Shown here: one piece after another, positions 1 through 11,640 of the stretch
Layout of the letters: each line of letters opens with the position of its first letter
Position numbering within the stretch: position 1 is the first letter of the stretch
From: Platycnemis pennipes
Lineage: Eukaryota; Arthropoda; Insecta; Odonata; Platycnemididae
NCBI GenBank assembly: GCA_933228895.1
Contig: OW121848.1
Coordinates: 154,644,688-154,708,687, forward strand
Direction: 5' to 3'
DNA: 64,000 nucleotides
Made by a program: the position numbers and the translations under genes
Notes under the pieces: model-generated
What the model was told of the DNA's origin: nothing
Seen by the model: the letters and a program-made list of their open reading frames with translations, nothing else
The model's database searches: none

Positions 1-2050
1 CGTTGAAAAACAGGTGGGACACCACCGAAAGAACAATAGATTTACACGCGCTTCATCGTGTGCACAGCGCACACTAAACGGTGTATCAAGGGTCTGCAAG
101 GCATCCAGAGTAATTACATAATTGCTTTGACTCCATAAAATTGGACTATCGATGGTAATTTGTTACGCAATCCCAACAGAGCGGTGCTTCCGAGGTATTC
201 CTACGCATTCCCATGTCGGGGACGAGGCTCCAGCAATGCTCTTCAGTGTTTCGAGGATGAAACGTGATGAATTTCGTAATAAAGACTGGAGTAAACATTA
301 ATCCTCCCATGAGGACTAGAAGCCTCCGTTCCAGGCCATAATGCATTAATGTCAACCCAGAATGGGGAAGGTATTCCTTTCCTAGAATAGGAATCATCAA
401 CCCACAAATTTAACCAAAGATTCTGTCCCGGTAAGCATGCCTGAAAGGCTTTTATACATTACACAGCGTCGTCCAGCTTTTTAATGGGCAATTACCTTGT
501 AATAACGTGGAAAACCTAACGTGGAAAAGTTATCCCCACGGGAGATAATTTGAACCACCTTTCCGCAGCAGGCTGTGATAGAAATTAAAAAATGTTTTAC
601 ACTCGGGAGGAACGGCCACGTGATCGGCTTCACTCTCTCGATCCTCGGCGTGACAATGGAATCGAACATAACAAAACCCACACTGATGGATAGCGTGGTC
701 CTTTTATTGGCAGCTTGAAGGAGAACAAACGACTCGTGCCGTGCTTATCATCGCAGAGGTCATGAATTGTTGCCTGTGCGATAGCATCCTTCCTTGAACA
801 TTTGGGAGTTATAAGGCTGAGTAACCCTTATGGCGAGGAGAGTCGCCTTACGACAGCTTCGCCGCCCACGGCTGGACCGCGGCCCGCCTCGTGCCTAATC
901 GACGGGAAACGTGCTTCCCTCGCGACACACGTAAGTACCTATTGTTCCTTCAATTTCATTTTACTGGATACTCTTGGTGACATCGTCTGGACGTCACTAG
1001 AGAAGTTTCGGCTTATTAGTCGCCTTAGTTTCGATGTTTTCAATTTTTTTTCGCGTCTGGAGCACTCTTCCCGCGCAATACGTACTTACGTAAGAGATGG
1101 CTTTAGCTTCCGCCACGATCCTTACGGCGACACGTTAACATCATCAAATCATTGCTCGAAATCTGACATTCCTATAGTTTTGAAGCAGCGGGGTCATTCT
1201 TCCTCAGCTCAACAACCGATTTTCCCAACAAGTCTTCTAGTTAGCAGGGCACGTAGAAGACTACCTCAAATGAAGTATTCCTAGAACCTTATTCGATCTC
1301 GGAATAAACGTAAGATAAACAAATGCTTCACTCATTACGCATGTGGCTAATTGCTAATAATCGAGATATGATTGATAAAGCTCGCAACAAAGGTGAAGGG
1401 CAACATTTTAACTCGGCAGTAAACTTTGAACTTCAACGAAATACCCGAAAATTTATAAATTTTTTGTCGGTTAAATAATCCAAGTTAACCCTCCCTTTCT
1501 TTAGCGGCGGGAAATTAATGGAAAGCATGCGTATCAACGATCATGGAGACTGAGGAAGAATGCAGCCAACTGCATGGTGCACCATGCAGTTGAATGCTCC
1601 CTTTTCACCCCCGACTCCTTCCCGATCCCCTCTCTCTTTCGAACATACTCACTGCAAGAGCTCAAGCCAGGGTTTAGGGGTGTATCGCAACAAAGAAGGG
1701 TGACAAGGGATTGACATGGGAGTCGTGGCTGCTGAGATATTTTCACGTTACCAGATTGTCCTGCACGGGCTACATTTCAAATATATCCATCTGAGTACTT
1801 GTCGAACATGAATGTACGAGCAGGAATCTGTCTTATCTCCAATGCATTCTCCAAACAGTTTCGACCATAGCCAGCAGGATGCACGTCGACTATTTTCGTA
1901 ACCGGCGACACTTCTTACCCCCATCGGACGGCGGATGCGAACACTTCAATGTGAAATTTCGGCGGAATCGGAGATGAATTTGACGAAACAGCGCTTAGGA
2001 TTTAGCGCTGCACAAGAAGAAGTCATGCCGACCAAAACGCGTTGCTACAA
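1..2050. other. No gene recognised
   Basis: No protein family was recognised on either strand. One GC-richer stretch (about 830-930) ends in a donor-like CACAC|GTAAGT, and a 160-codon frame crosses it at 802-1284. That frame has no ATG start and no recognisable domain, so it is not annotated as a gene. The 26 bp palindrome at 1567 is listed separately. Confidence 0.5.
1567..1592. repeat. 26 bp perfect palindrome
   Basis: CAACTGCATGGTG followed immediately by its exact reverse complement CACCATGCAGTTG. It has no spacer and lies in unannotated sequence. Confidence 0.95.
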
Positions 2051-2054
2051 CAGG

Positions 2055-2655
2055 GTCGTTTCCTTCACGAAAGAAAACAGAATTCATTAATCGCCATTTG
2101 TGCCTCACCATAAATGTATTCATTATAAGCGAATAATAAAATTTGTACTGAGAAATCCCAGTTTACTAGAGAATAAAATGTTAATTTTAAGTTGATCTGA
2201 AAAAGCTCATCAATAGCGGGATCCGCTGCCTTGTAGTTGACGTAATAGGTACATAGTTTACGTTGAAAGGCATACGAAATATTCGTCTCCTGCACTTACC
2301 ATTGTATTTCAGAGCCCCTAAACTCCAGTAAACATGTATCAATTATAGCCTGTGAAAAATACCAAAGCTCGGAAAGTGATCTCCGTTAAACATGGTATTA
2401 ATAGTCGTTTTATAGGCTCCAGGGCATCCTACTCGTGGAGTCCTCTGCTACTGCTATACATATAAGCATGGGGGGAACTTCGTGCGGTTATGGGCCAAGT
2501 TCACAGCACGTTTAGTAAAATGCATCCTAACAGTTTTTAAATGAATAAGCTGAATACATAATTTTCAACTAAATAAATAAAAGTAAATTCAAATAAATTA
2601 ACTGAATAAATGGACCTCAGATAACTTTTTAATAAGCTTTAACGGAGTGCACCGT
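2055..2655 (+). repeat. Dispersed repeat R1, uninterrupted copy
   Basis: Aligns by eye with 6745-7080 joined to 9428-9680. Shared blocks include AAAGAAAACAGAATTCA, GTATTCATTATAAGCGAAT, GACGTAAYAGGTACATAG, CCTCAGATA and AATAAGCTTT. It has no coding potential. This copy lacks the Tigger element that splits the other one. Confidence 0.75.
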
Positions 2656-2895
2656 CTGCTTGGAAGCGTCCGCAGCACCACCTAGCGGCAGGAATGAGTG
2701 TCACTTCACACGGATAATTGACGGGATGCAATAGTTTGTTGTCGCGTTTTCGCGCCGTTGATGTTTTTCACTATTTAACTAATAGGGAAAAATACTCAAC
2801 GTCATTTTAAAATCGAACGGCTGAAAATGTGCACTCCGGATATATACTTATGTTATAAACTTTTGATCGAGACAATAAAAAATCAATAGGGATCG
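2655..2895 (+). repeat. Dispersed repeat R2, inverted copy of 8705-8925
   Basis: The reverse complement matches 8705-8925, including the anchor GGTGGTGCTGCGGACGCTTC and the GCCGTTCGATTTT block. It is imperfect, so an old duplication. The sequence following it (2870-2910) has a short direct repeat of GATCGAGRCAATAAAAAA. Confidence 0.7.
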
Positions 2896-3426
2896 AGGCA
2901 ATAAAAAAATCAAAACCCTGTGTTCCTCGATAGCAGGTCTCACAGATGTGACGATTTCAGCGTAGGCAACCACAACGACGTCGACAGAAGTACGCGAACT
3001 TCGCGTTCTCGAGCAGGAAAGACAATGACGTCGTTACCTCCCGAATTCAAATTCAATGCTAGATTTTGAAAATTATGGTTTCTTTTTTTATAAGTTCAGG
3101 AGTTCCATAAATACTTTCTCCCCTTATTGAGCGAGTTATGAGGGAAATTAAAAGAGATACTATTTTTGAAGTTGTACCAGAACCAGAATCTTTCAATTTT
3201 TCGTGTCATGATTTCAATTTATTTTCTCCTCATTTAGCGCACAACTGTATTTATTGCACCAGCTCACATCTCATTTCTTGACAAAGAGGTCCTCTAAACG
3301 TAAACTACCAAACGGTCTTTCACGGTTTTGTCCACGGCGTGAGATCAAACACTGCTGCCAACAATGACTTATTCCATTTCTATATTATACATAAATACAT
3401 ATCTAATTATGTATAAATAAATACAT

Positions 3427-3545
3427 TGTGAAGGATGTAAAAGAGAGGAATTACGTCAATATGAAGAGGTTGGCCAATAGAAGAATCGAATGGAGGGCTG
3501 CGTGAAACCAATCTTAGGATTGTTGTCTGATGATGACTATATTTA
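3427..3545 (+). mobile_element. LINE 3' tail fragment
   Basis: GTGAAGGATGTAAAAGAGAG, then ATATGAAGAGGTTGGCCAATAG and an AACCAATCTTAGGATTG end, matches the 3' end of the LINE at 14302-14510. A second short copy follows at 3600-3695 (ATATGAAGAGGCTCTC, CCAATCTAGGGATTG). Both are 5' truncated remnants. Confidence 0.7.
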
Positions 3546-3599
3546 AAATACGAATGAGAAGTATGACAAAGGAATGCCTCATGTGAGACATATGCAGTG

Positions 3600-3695
3600 C
3601 AGCATGATTTACATATGAAGAGGCTCTCCGAGAGAATGATCAGGCAGAGGGCTTTGCCAAACCAATCTAGGGATTGACGGCTGCATGTGACGAAG
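3600..3695 (+). mobile_element. LINE 3' tail fragment, second copy
   Basis: Same family tail as 3427-3545 but shorter and more diverged, ending CCAATCTAGGGATTGACGG. Confidence 0.55.
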
Positions 3696-3959
3696 ATCGT
3701 TCACTTTCACATCTTGACTATCTCATACGCCCGCATAAATGCTTAACTTCAAGCACCTTGTACTTTCAACGTAGCTAAACGACTTGCACTTCAAGTCTTG
3801 TCATCAGCATGTGCCTCGAAGACTGGTATTCCTTCAGTGATTAGATGACAGCAAATCGTCGAAGGATTTCTATCCACGACCAGACAATTAATTTACCGCC
3901 AAAGACAAGCAAGGCGCGCGTCCTACGCTCGGCGACTTGGTCGAAACTCAACTTCCCTC

Positions 3960-4215
3960 GCGGGGATCGGGTTGGCCAGAATACTGGACTACCATTTCAA
4001 GGGCCTGAGTTCGATTCCCAGCAGTGGTGGAGCTTTTTCATTGGCATACCAGTCCCTACTTGAGTGCCATGCGGAGGGTACTGAGTTCGGTTCACCGAAG
4101 CCCGTCGGATGGGACATAAAACCGCGATCACCTTGGTGCCTATCGTTAAGAGCATGTTGGTACATACGCCAGGTTTCCCTCCACCCTTCGTCCATTTTAC
4201 CATCCTTCACTCCAA
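3960..4215 (+). mobile_element. tRNA-derived SINE
   Basis: A tRNA-like head: box A-like TGGCCAGAATACTGG at about 3973 and box B-like GAGTTCGATTCCCAG at 4007-4021. The body follows with GTACTGAGTTCGGTTCACCG and GTCGGATGGGACATAAA, a domain commonly seen in animal SINEs. Long open frames over this stretch on both strands come from the repeat and are not genes. Confidence 0.65.
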
Positions 4216-5185
4216 ATGACAGTAGCTCCCCGAATGACCACCGTCACGACTTATCTAGTACGCCAGGGAAAACGTCAACGTCTCCTTTCAGTGACTTCTT
4301 TTTACGAAACACTCCAAATCCGTCATTTCGTCAACGACGCTTTTATCTCTTCGCCTTCAATGCATTAACGATTCTCGAGCAGTCGATGTGTCAGTTCGTG
4401 TTCCGTTTCCTCGTTCTCGCGAAGTCAAGGTTACCACTCATTGTTTTTTGCTCGTTTCCTGATCAATGAGGAATAGTCATTTTGATACGAAGCTGAGACA
4501 ATGCACAAAAGGTCCGAAACAAGTAATGGAGAAGATAAGGTCAGCGGGGAATCTAAAGAAACGCAAAAAAAACCGCTTATATAACGAGCTTGGCGAAAAT
4601 GCTAACAGTGGTTCCTCACTCACTGCTGACCGATTGGGGACGAGTTATGGCACGCCAGGGTTGAACGCTGGATAATTAGAATACAGAAACAGCGAGACGG
4701 AAGAAATGCTAAGCACATATGTAAATCGAGCGTTCATAAAGAAAGATATGACTCAGGCCTGACTTATACTATCTTCTTCGAAGATTTCACACAGTTGAAA
4801 AATGAAAATGGTATTTCATCAGCAGCCGTTATAAAGCAAGTTCCGCCTCCGTTGCGTTTTGGGTATTAATTTCCAAGCATCATTTGGCGCTTCCATGAAG
4901 GACCAAACCCCATCTCCACGTTATTTTGGTTCCCCTAAACTCCAGTTTAAAACCCTTTTCCCCTAAACTCCAGACTAAAGTTCAGGAGAACAAGTACTTC
5001 CACGTTCGTCTATTAAAAAACCGACGCTGGACTGCTGGAAAATGTACGAAACTTGTTCTCGACGGACTAGGACGACGAGGAAAATATATTTCATCTCCGA
5101 ACTGGGAATTAGAAATCAATTAAAGTTATTCAAAGCGCACGAACTAGCCGTGAAAACTTTAGCGGCGTTACCCGCTGAAAATGCA

Positions 5186-5316
5186 CTATAGCAAATGTTC
5201 CACAGAGAAAAAATCATTCACCTTGACCGGGACTCGAACCCGGACCCGGAGTGGGGGTCCGGGTTCGAGTCCCGGTCAAGGCGAATGATTTTTTCTCTGT
5301 GGAACATTTGCTATAG
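5186..5316. repeat. Palindrome of two inverted SINE 3' ends, 62 bp arms
   Basis: The left arm 5186-5247 and right arm 5255-5316 are reverse complements with one mismatch, separated by a 7-base loop. Each arm contains a box B-like GGGTTCGAGTCCCGGTCAAG and the tail TCTCTGTGGAACATTTGCTA. These also occur, diverged, in the SINE at 21341-21445. Confidence 0.9.
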
Positions 5317-5860
5317 CAATTAAAGTTATGCAGAAATAGAGTGTGCGGGAGTCCCGCGACACGTCTCTTGCATTCGGAGAGAGCAGAACCAGTCTTGGAC
5401 GACGCGCGAATCACTCTACCTGCCTCTACCACGTTGAATCGAAGAAAATGGTCTGCCAGCACACCAAACATTAGGATTCCACCAAGCGTTGGTGGGTCAA
5501 TGGACACCCCCTGCCAGCCACTCCCTACCCATGTCTAACACATTAACCAATCAATTTCTAACATTAAATATCTATTCTGATATTTGCATCTTCTGCTTGC
5601 GCTCAGAACACCTCAAACCTCTTCCGCGCTCGCCTCCCACATTCCCGTCTTCCATTCTCAGTCGAAACGTCATCCAACCACTTGTGTTGTCCTCTTCTAA
5701 TTTGTTCGACCAAATGCCTTTCTTCGTTATTCGTCTTTCGCTCCATCCATTCTTCGGCACAACCGAGAGAGAACCATCTCTGGATTGGTGCAAGAGAGAG
5801 GCGGTAGGAGCAAGAGTATCATTATATAACGGGTGCACCGGCGTCGCGACGTTCAGGGGG

Positions 5861-5980
5861 AGTTACTTGAATCGTTCGAGATAGATTTCGGTACGTAACT
5901 AAGGACTCACTCGAATGTTTATACAATTCGTTCGTGATTATTCCGCACCGGAATAAATCTCGAACGATTCAAGCATCCTC
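5861..5980. mobile_element. Short inverted-repeat element (MITE-like)
   Basis: The termini CTTGAATCGTTCGAGATAGA at 5866 and the inverse ending CTCGAACGATTCAAG at 5973 form imperfect inverted repeats of about 27 bp around a 55 bp centre. There is no coding capacity. The superfamily is not resolved. Confidence 0.55.
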
Positions 5981-6159
5981 CCAGGGTCATTTTGCCCCCT
6001 TGTCTCTCATACTTGTCCTATTCATGCAATTAAGTATTTAAAAATCGCTACTGCATTAATAGAGAACTAATTATTATTATTACTAGTATTCTACCAGTGA
6101 AGGTACGTTTAAATGGACATTTAATTCTTCCCACCCCCTAAATTTCACACGATGTCCCT

Positions 6160-6478
6160 CTTCAGCCCCTCATGTCACCTCCTGCCACCCATCATTCCAT
6201 CCAAGCTACCAGTTCTTATCCTCCCTCTTCCCCGCTTACCCAACGCTCTTCCCTCAATCACCTCCTTCAAAACACCATCCCCTTTTATTACCTTTTCCAA
6301 CCACACCTTCTGCCTTCCCCTAATTTCACCTCTCAAATTTCTTTCCTCTCCTACCAATTCTAGCACTTCATCGTTCATCTTCCTTCTGACCCACTTTACC
6401 TTCTCCATCCTTCTCCACACCCACATCTCAAAAGCCCTAAGTCTACTTTCGTCTTCTTTTCGCAAAGCAGAGAACTAA
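6160..6478 (-). mobile_element. LINE C-terminal coding fragment
   Basis: A minus-strand frame reads FEMWVWRRMEKVKW, NDEVLELVGEERNL and VIEGRALGKRGRGR. This is the pattern found at the C-terminal end of the LINE protein at 12730-14500 (EMWCYRRMMKVKW, NEEVLGRVGE, GRPRAR) but diverged, so another subfamily. It is a 5'-truncated fragment with no RT domain. Confidence 0.7.
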
Positions 6479-6744
6479 TTCCATTAAAATTTAAATTTTC
6501 TACCTCTAGTGTCTCCCACAGAGTAAGGTCCTCCAAACAGGCCAAAGTTTCGATTTGCCAACGTGCAACCTTCTCAGGGGACGATGCACGAGGAGGGATT
6601 ACCAAACGAGAGGAAGAAACGCTTGTCGCGGTAGGGAACGCCCGCCAAACAAAAGGTCACGATCTCCAATACCGCCTCGCGTGAGGTCACGTTCGGCCCG
6701 GGCTCAAGAACGGCGCGATTACTCGGAGCATCACAATAGGATAG

Positions 6745-7080
6745 TTTCCGTCATTAAAGAAAACAGAATTCACTAACTGCGATTCGCGTCCCAACATAAA
6801 TGTATTCATTATAAGCGAATGATCTGTATTGAGAAATCTTAGATTGCTAGAAAATTAAATGTAATTTAATTAAGTTCATTTGAAAACGCTCGTACTGACG
6901 GGACTTCGTAGCCTTGTGGATGACGTAACAGGTACATAGTTTACATAGCAACGCAGAGGAAATATTCATCTCTAGAACTTAACTTTGTATTTCAGAGCCA
7001 CTAAGCTCAAGTAAACATGTATTAATAATGTATGAAATTATCAAATTTCGGAGTCTCCTCCGTTGAACATAGTATTAATA
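6745..7080 (+). repeat. Dispersed repeat R1, second copy, left part (split by Tigger)
   Basis: Matches 2055-2405. The alignment stops exactly at AGTATTAATA (7080), where the Tigger element starts, and resumes at 9428 with TAGTCGTTTCATCGGC. The uninterrupted copy reads GGTATTAATAGTCGTTTTAT at that point. Confidence 0.75.
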
Positions 7081-9427
7081 CACCCTTGAGCACCCTTAAT
7101 CCGGGAATCCCTAATCCGGGAACACCCATAATCCGGCAATTTTGCCGTGACCAACTACCCGGTACTTCGTGGAAAATGCCGAAACATTTTTTACAGAAAA
7201 ATTGCTTCATAAAATACCGTGATATTAACCCATTCTTGACCTTGATTTTTCAATTCCGAGAATCAGTATAATTTAAACATATTAATTTCTGGTACTTCGT
7301 GTACACTAGAATTATTCTGAAACTTGTCGTAAACAGATAAATTTGAAAACATCGCCGAAACGGAACACGACTGATTTACAGATCGGCCACTTTCAATGGC
7401 GCGCGTATTTTGAATTGACCACTACACGTAATTTGATAAAATTATTTCTTATCTGCTTATGTTTCTCCCAAATCATGTCTCATCTATACAGTTGTGGCAA
7501 CGGTAGAGGAGTGAGGCATCAGTACAAAACGTGAACGATCGCAGAAAAAGTACAAGTTGTGAAAAAGCATGTTGCATCAGTAAAGCTTTGTCTGAAACAT
7601 ACAGCGTGGGATCTTCAACAATATAGCACATGAAGCTGAAAGAGAAAATCCTCAAAATTTTACTGTTAAAGTGACACGGAGAAATGGATTACAGAGAGAA
7701 AAACTATGAAAGAATATTCATGCGCTGATTTAGATCGCGTGGTTTCGATTGCGTCGAAGTGAAGGCCTTAGTATTTCTGGCCAAATACTAATGGAGCTGG
7801 ATAAACTATTTCAGAAACAGACGTGATCAATCTAAAAGATCTGATGTGGGCAATTTCGCGGGCATGGAATAGTATTTCACAGTCAGTTCTAAAACACGCG
7901 TGGTTTAAATTGTGGCCTTCCTTAAGGTTTGATATAGACGAATTGAGTGGGGATTTCAAAGTCTTTCATGTTTTTGAGGATAAAAATATGATGATGGAGT
8001 TTGCAAACAGCATCGCAACCCTGAATTAAAGAAAATGGAAATGGTAAATTTAGAGGAAAGGATAGTTAGCGGCCACGATACTCTCTCCACACAACATTTC
8101 ACAGATGATGAAATCATTGAAATGGTAATTAATAACAATAAATCCGAGTGGGGATGAAGATAATGAGCCTGAAATTGTTGAAGGAAGGAACGATTTCTGG
8201 TACAATGTTTCCGATTTCGGTTCCAAGTAAACAACCCCATTGTGCTTAGGAGAATGAAAATGTGATAATGGTCCTTCAAATATTGCAGGGTGCTTCAAGT
8301 CTGCTGTCTCAGCTAAAACTGTCCTCCTTTAAATGGTCCCTTAGTTGCTGTCGGGGGCACCTCCCCACCCCTGAATGACTCCCGCTACAGTTTCCTCTCT
8401 CTCTCCACTATCACCTCCTTCAGTTGTTACTTGTCCTATCTCCTGGATCAGTCCTCTCTAAAGTCCCATTAACTTAACTTTCCTGGCCCACCATCCCAAG
8501 GTGTGCCACATATCTCTAACTTCCCGTCGATCCCCGTTGAGTTACCAACCACACTCGACCCACTGCCTTGGTCTAATGTGAGATGCCTCAAAAATTGATG
8601 GCCGCGACTTCATTGGATGTCCGCCTTTTCCGTTCCCACATTCGCCAAGGTTGGCAATTCTTCTCCTCAGGAGGGAAAAAGGGTGGTTTCCTATTATTTT
8701 CCATTGCATTGATCAAAAGTTTACAACCTCTGGATTACATATTTTAAGCCGTTCGATTTTTAAATTACGTGGAGTAGTTTTCCTCGTTAATTAAAAAGTG
8801 AAAAAACTACTGTGCGACAACGCGACGGAAAACTATTAAATGCCGGTAAATTATGCGTGTGACGTCAAAGGTATTTCCTCTCCCTGCCACTAGGTGGTGC
8901 TGCGGACGCTTCCAAGTGCGTCTTTAAACAATCATCCAGTCCGATCGCCGGCGGCGCGGCGTAGTGACGGGCGGCCGCCAAGACGAAACCCACGCGTTGA
9001 CATCGCGCTGAATCAGCTGATAACAAACCAAGCGCGGTAGGAAAAATGTTGCGCGAAGCAATACATAAGAAATATTAAAATCTATATACCCTTTTCCAAT
9101 AATAATACCATACTTTTAATTGTGCAACAATATGATGCACACGAGGCTTAGATTCCGTTATTTTCACTCACTGCGCATCTGCGACACTTTTAAGTAATAA
9201 CTTTGCGAATTATGAACCATTTCTTGATGATTATTCTCATGGAATTTTTATAAAATATGGTTCAGTAAATGGTAACGAACATATTTTGTTATAAATAATT
9301 GACTCATTTCAATGAAAACATCTGGGCGCCAAAAATAGACCAGTTGCCATGGGCCCATAGTCCGGCAAAATACCTAATCCCGGCATCACTTCAGTCCCGA
9401 CTGTGCCGGATTTAAGATGCTCAACTG
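7081..9427 (+). mobile_element. Tigger/pogo-type DNA transposon, decayed
   Basis: Flanked by TA duplications (7079-7080 and 9428-9429). Imperfect terminal inverted repeats: left CACCCTTGAGCACCCTTAAT, right reversed CAGTTGAGCATCTTAAATCC. Inside, a plus-strand frame (7823-8029) reads WAISRAWNSISQSVLKHAWF, like the C-terminal part of Tigger/jerky-type DDE transposases. Upstream bits around 7535-7620 correspond to the CENP-B/psq-type helix-turn-helix that is clearer in the copy at 52003-52221. Many stops, so not functional. It also contains unrelated inserted sequence, including repeat R2 at 8705-8925. Confidence 0.75.
8705..8925 (-). repeat. Dispersed repeat R2, inverted copy
   Basis: Reverse-complement partner of 2655-2895. 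It lies inside the span of the Tigger element, so it either was carried by it or inserted into it. Confidence 0.65.
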
Positions 9428-9680
9428 TAGTCGTTTCATCGGCTACTACGCTTCCTACTTTTGGAGTCCTCGTACTGCGAAGCATAGCGTGAAGGTCGCA
9501 CGACTATGGGCCAACTTCACAGTACGCTGAGTAAAATGAATACTAACAGTCATTAAACGAATCAACTGAATACACAATATAGAATTGAATTAATAAAAGT
9601 ATATCATAATAAGTTAACTGAATAAATGTACCTCAGATACCAGTTAATAAGCTTTCACGGAGTGCACGGTCTGGAGGCGT
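9428..9680 (+). repeat. Dispersed repeat R1, second copy, right part
   Basis: Matches 2405-2655, including CCTCAGATA and AATAAGCTTTCACGGAGTGC. The direct continuation of 6745-7080 once the Tigger element is taken out. Confidence 0.7.
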
Positions 9681-11640
9681 ACACGAAATCGTTAGATGGA
9701 AACGAAAAACGAATTTGAGTGAAAAAATAATCATCTAACCACAACCATTCACTCTTAAATCAAAAATTAAAATAATCAAAAGGTGACTCCCACCGAATAA
9801 GCTGCTTTGATATCATTGACGTCATTTCCTCCCGTCCTTGACTGCTTTTAGGGGAAGGGAAGGGAGTGGAGGGGGGTTCTCGGAAGGTCTGCTCTTACAG
9901 ATCCTGTCGCAACCGCTCCGGTTGGCAGAGTCAGCTATTTCCCCACCATTTGCGATAAGGCGAAGTAGCCTCGCGGGCTCAGTTGTGATTGGACGAAGTC
10001 GATGACGTCAGAGGTTTCACCACGCCCACAGGATGTCGATCGCCGGCCAATTTCAAATTCCCGTATATTTCCCGTATTTCCCGGACAATTATTTGCTAAA
10101 TTACCGTATAGGAGAAGTCCGTGTAATTTGAACCGGCGTGTAATTCGGACCGATAGCTTTACTTTGTATTCATTAAGGGTAGCAATATACTTAGGGTGTA
10201 GACGTTTGGGTGTATCTTTGGAATGTCTTCTCTCCAAATTTCAACAATCAAGCCCAGGTGATTGAGGCATAAAGGCTAAGTGAGCGAAATCGTGAAATTC
10301 CCTTCCCCCACACAAAGCATAAACAACGAAGACGCTCTAGACAAATACACCCATTGGAATGGCTCTGACTCCTAATGCAACAGCGAAATATAAAAATACT
10401 TTTGCTAGTTGAAATACAGAAATTACTCCACTCTTATCATAATTCGTGTAGAAAAGTGCCAAATAACTTTCTTTTATGTATTTGTAAAAAGGGTGTTTCT
10501 GTGAAATTGTCTCATTTTATTTTGATCCTCATAGTGTATTTCGGACCACCGAAGATCGTGTATTTTGGACTGGTCCAAATTACACTGATAGGGTTACAAA
10601 ATAATTCGCTATATGCATTATCTAGTAAAACAGGCAAAATAAAATGATTAAACTTTCCCTCTTATAAAAATAGACTTTCGAACCGGATAAGTCACATTAT
10701 CACGCTGCATTTTTCGACAAAATCGTGCGACGCGAAACCTACTACTGTGGCAAGGGCGACAGACGTTGTGTGTGTGCTGTTGCCACTCTTGCCGAGTCAG
10801 CCTCACGTGCCCTGAAATGACAACCTTGCGCTCAGTGGGTTAAGAAATCTTCATGGGCTAAACACTGCGACTCCCGCACTGCTAAGGTCCCACCAACCGA
10901 AAATATGGGGATCTTCTGGATCTGTTCATTACAGAGCATTTCTTGAAATTTCCCGGACACTATGCGCAATTCCCGTATATTTCCCGTATTTTCCAGGGTA
11001 ATGTTAATTTCCCGTATATTTCCCGTATCTCCCGTATTTCCCGTATTGATCGACATCCTGGTCCACTTTTCCAAAAGGGTTATAAACATCAGTTTTTCGC
11101 CACTTATAACTCGAAAAATAATTGACGGATCAGAAAACGGAAAAATATGGGTCTTTTTACTTCACAAACTCTATCAGATTCGGCAATAAAAAAATATGGT
11201 AAACGACCCCATTTAAAAATAATCCAAACTTAATTGGGCTTGCCGTATTGATGCCCATGGTTTGATAGTCAAGCGTAAAGCTTGGGAAGAAGAGATTCAT
11301 AAATAAAAGATTTATGAGTCCTCACACATATTCGAACCCCAGACCCACCTCTACTCTTCTCAATCGTCATTCACCCCAACCACCAATGGTGGTGCTCTCA
11401 GCGCAAAAAGTATCAGGTACGACCATGTGTCATTTATATCATGGTGGAATTCATGATTCAAGGACCATAAATAATCATGAATTCAACCATCAATTAACAC
11501 AGACAAGAAATATAAGTGATAATTTAGCATGATCGTGTTTAATGAACATTACATCCTTCCTATCCAGTTCAATATTGGTGCCTTTTTGTGGGTCAGCATT
11601 TCATGAGAACTTAATTTCATGTCGCCTTAATAGAAAGACG
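9681..11640. repeat. Unassigned repeats with clustered CCCGTATTT motifs
   Basis: Clusters of TTCCCGTATATTTCCCGTAT occur at 10062-10085 and 10972-11048, each near an AGGATGTCGATC or its inverse (10031, 11048). The two clusters are therefore parts of one repeat family in opposing contexts. Nothing else is recognised; open frames here are short and unconserved. Confidence 0.5.

Noticed and set aside
802..1284. 160-codon plus-strand open frame
   Set aside because: No ATG start, Ser/Arg-rich translation without a recognisable domain, and a donor-like site inside it. Not supported as a protein gene.
3845..4469. Overlapping frames of 68-165 codons on both strands
   Set aside because: They cover a tRNA-derived SINE; open frames on both strands follow from its GC-rich sequence.
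5220..5280. Functional tRNA gene suggested by GGGTTCGAGTCCCGG
   Set aside because: Only the box B half is present, in two inverted copies; no box A or cloverleaf. SINE ends, not a tRNA gene.
10062..11048. CRISPR-like or telomere-like array from repeated CCCGTATTT words
   Set aside because: Irregular, short, overlapping words within a dispersed repeat in a eukaryotic genome; no spacer structure.
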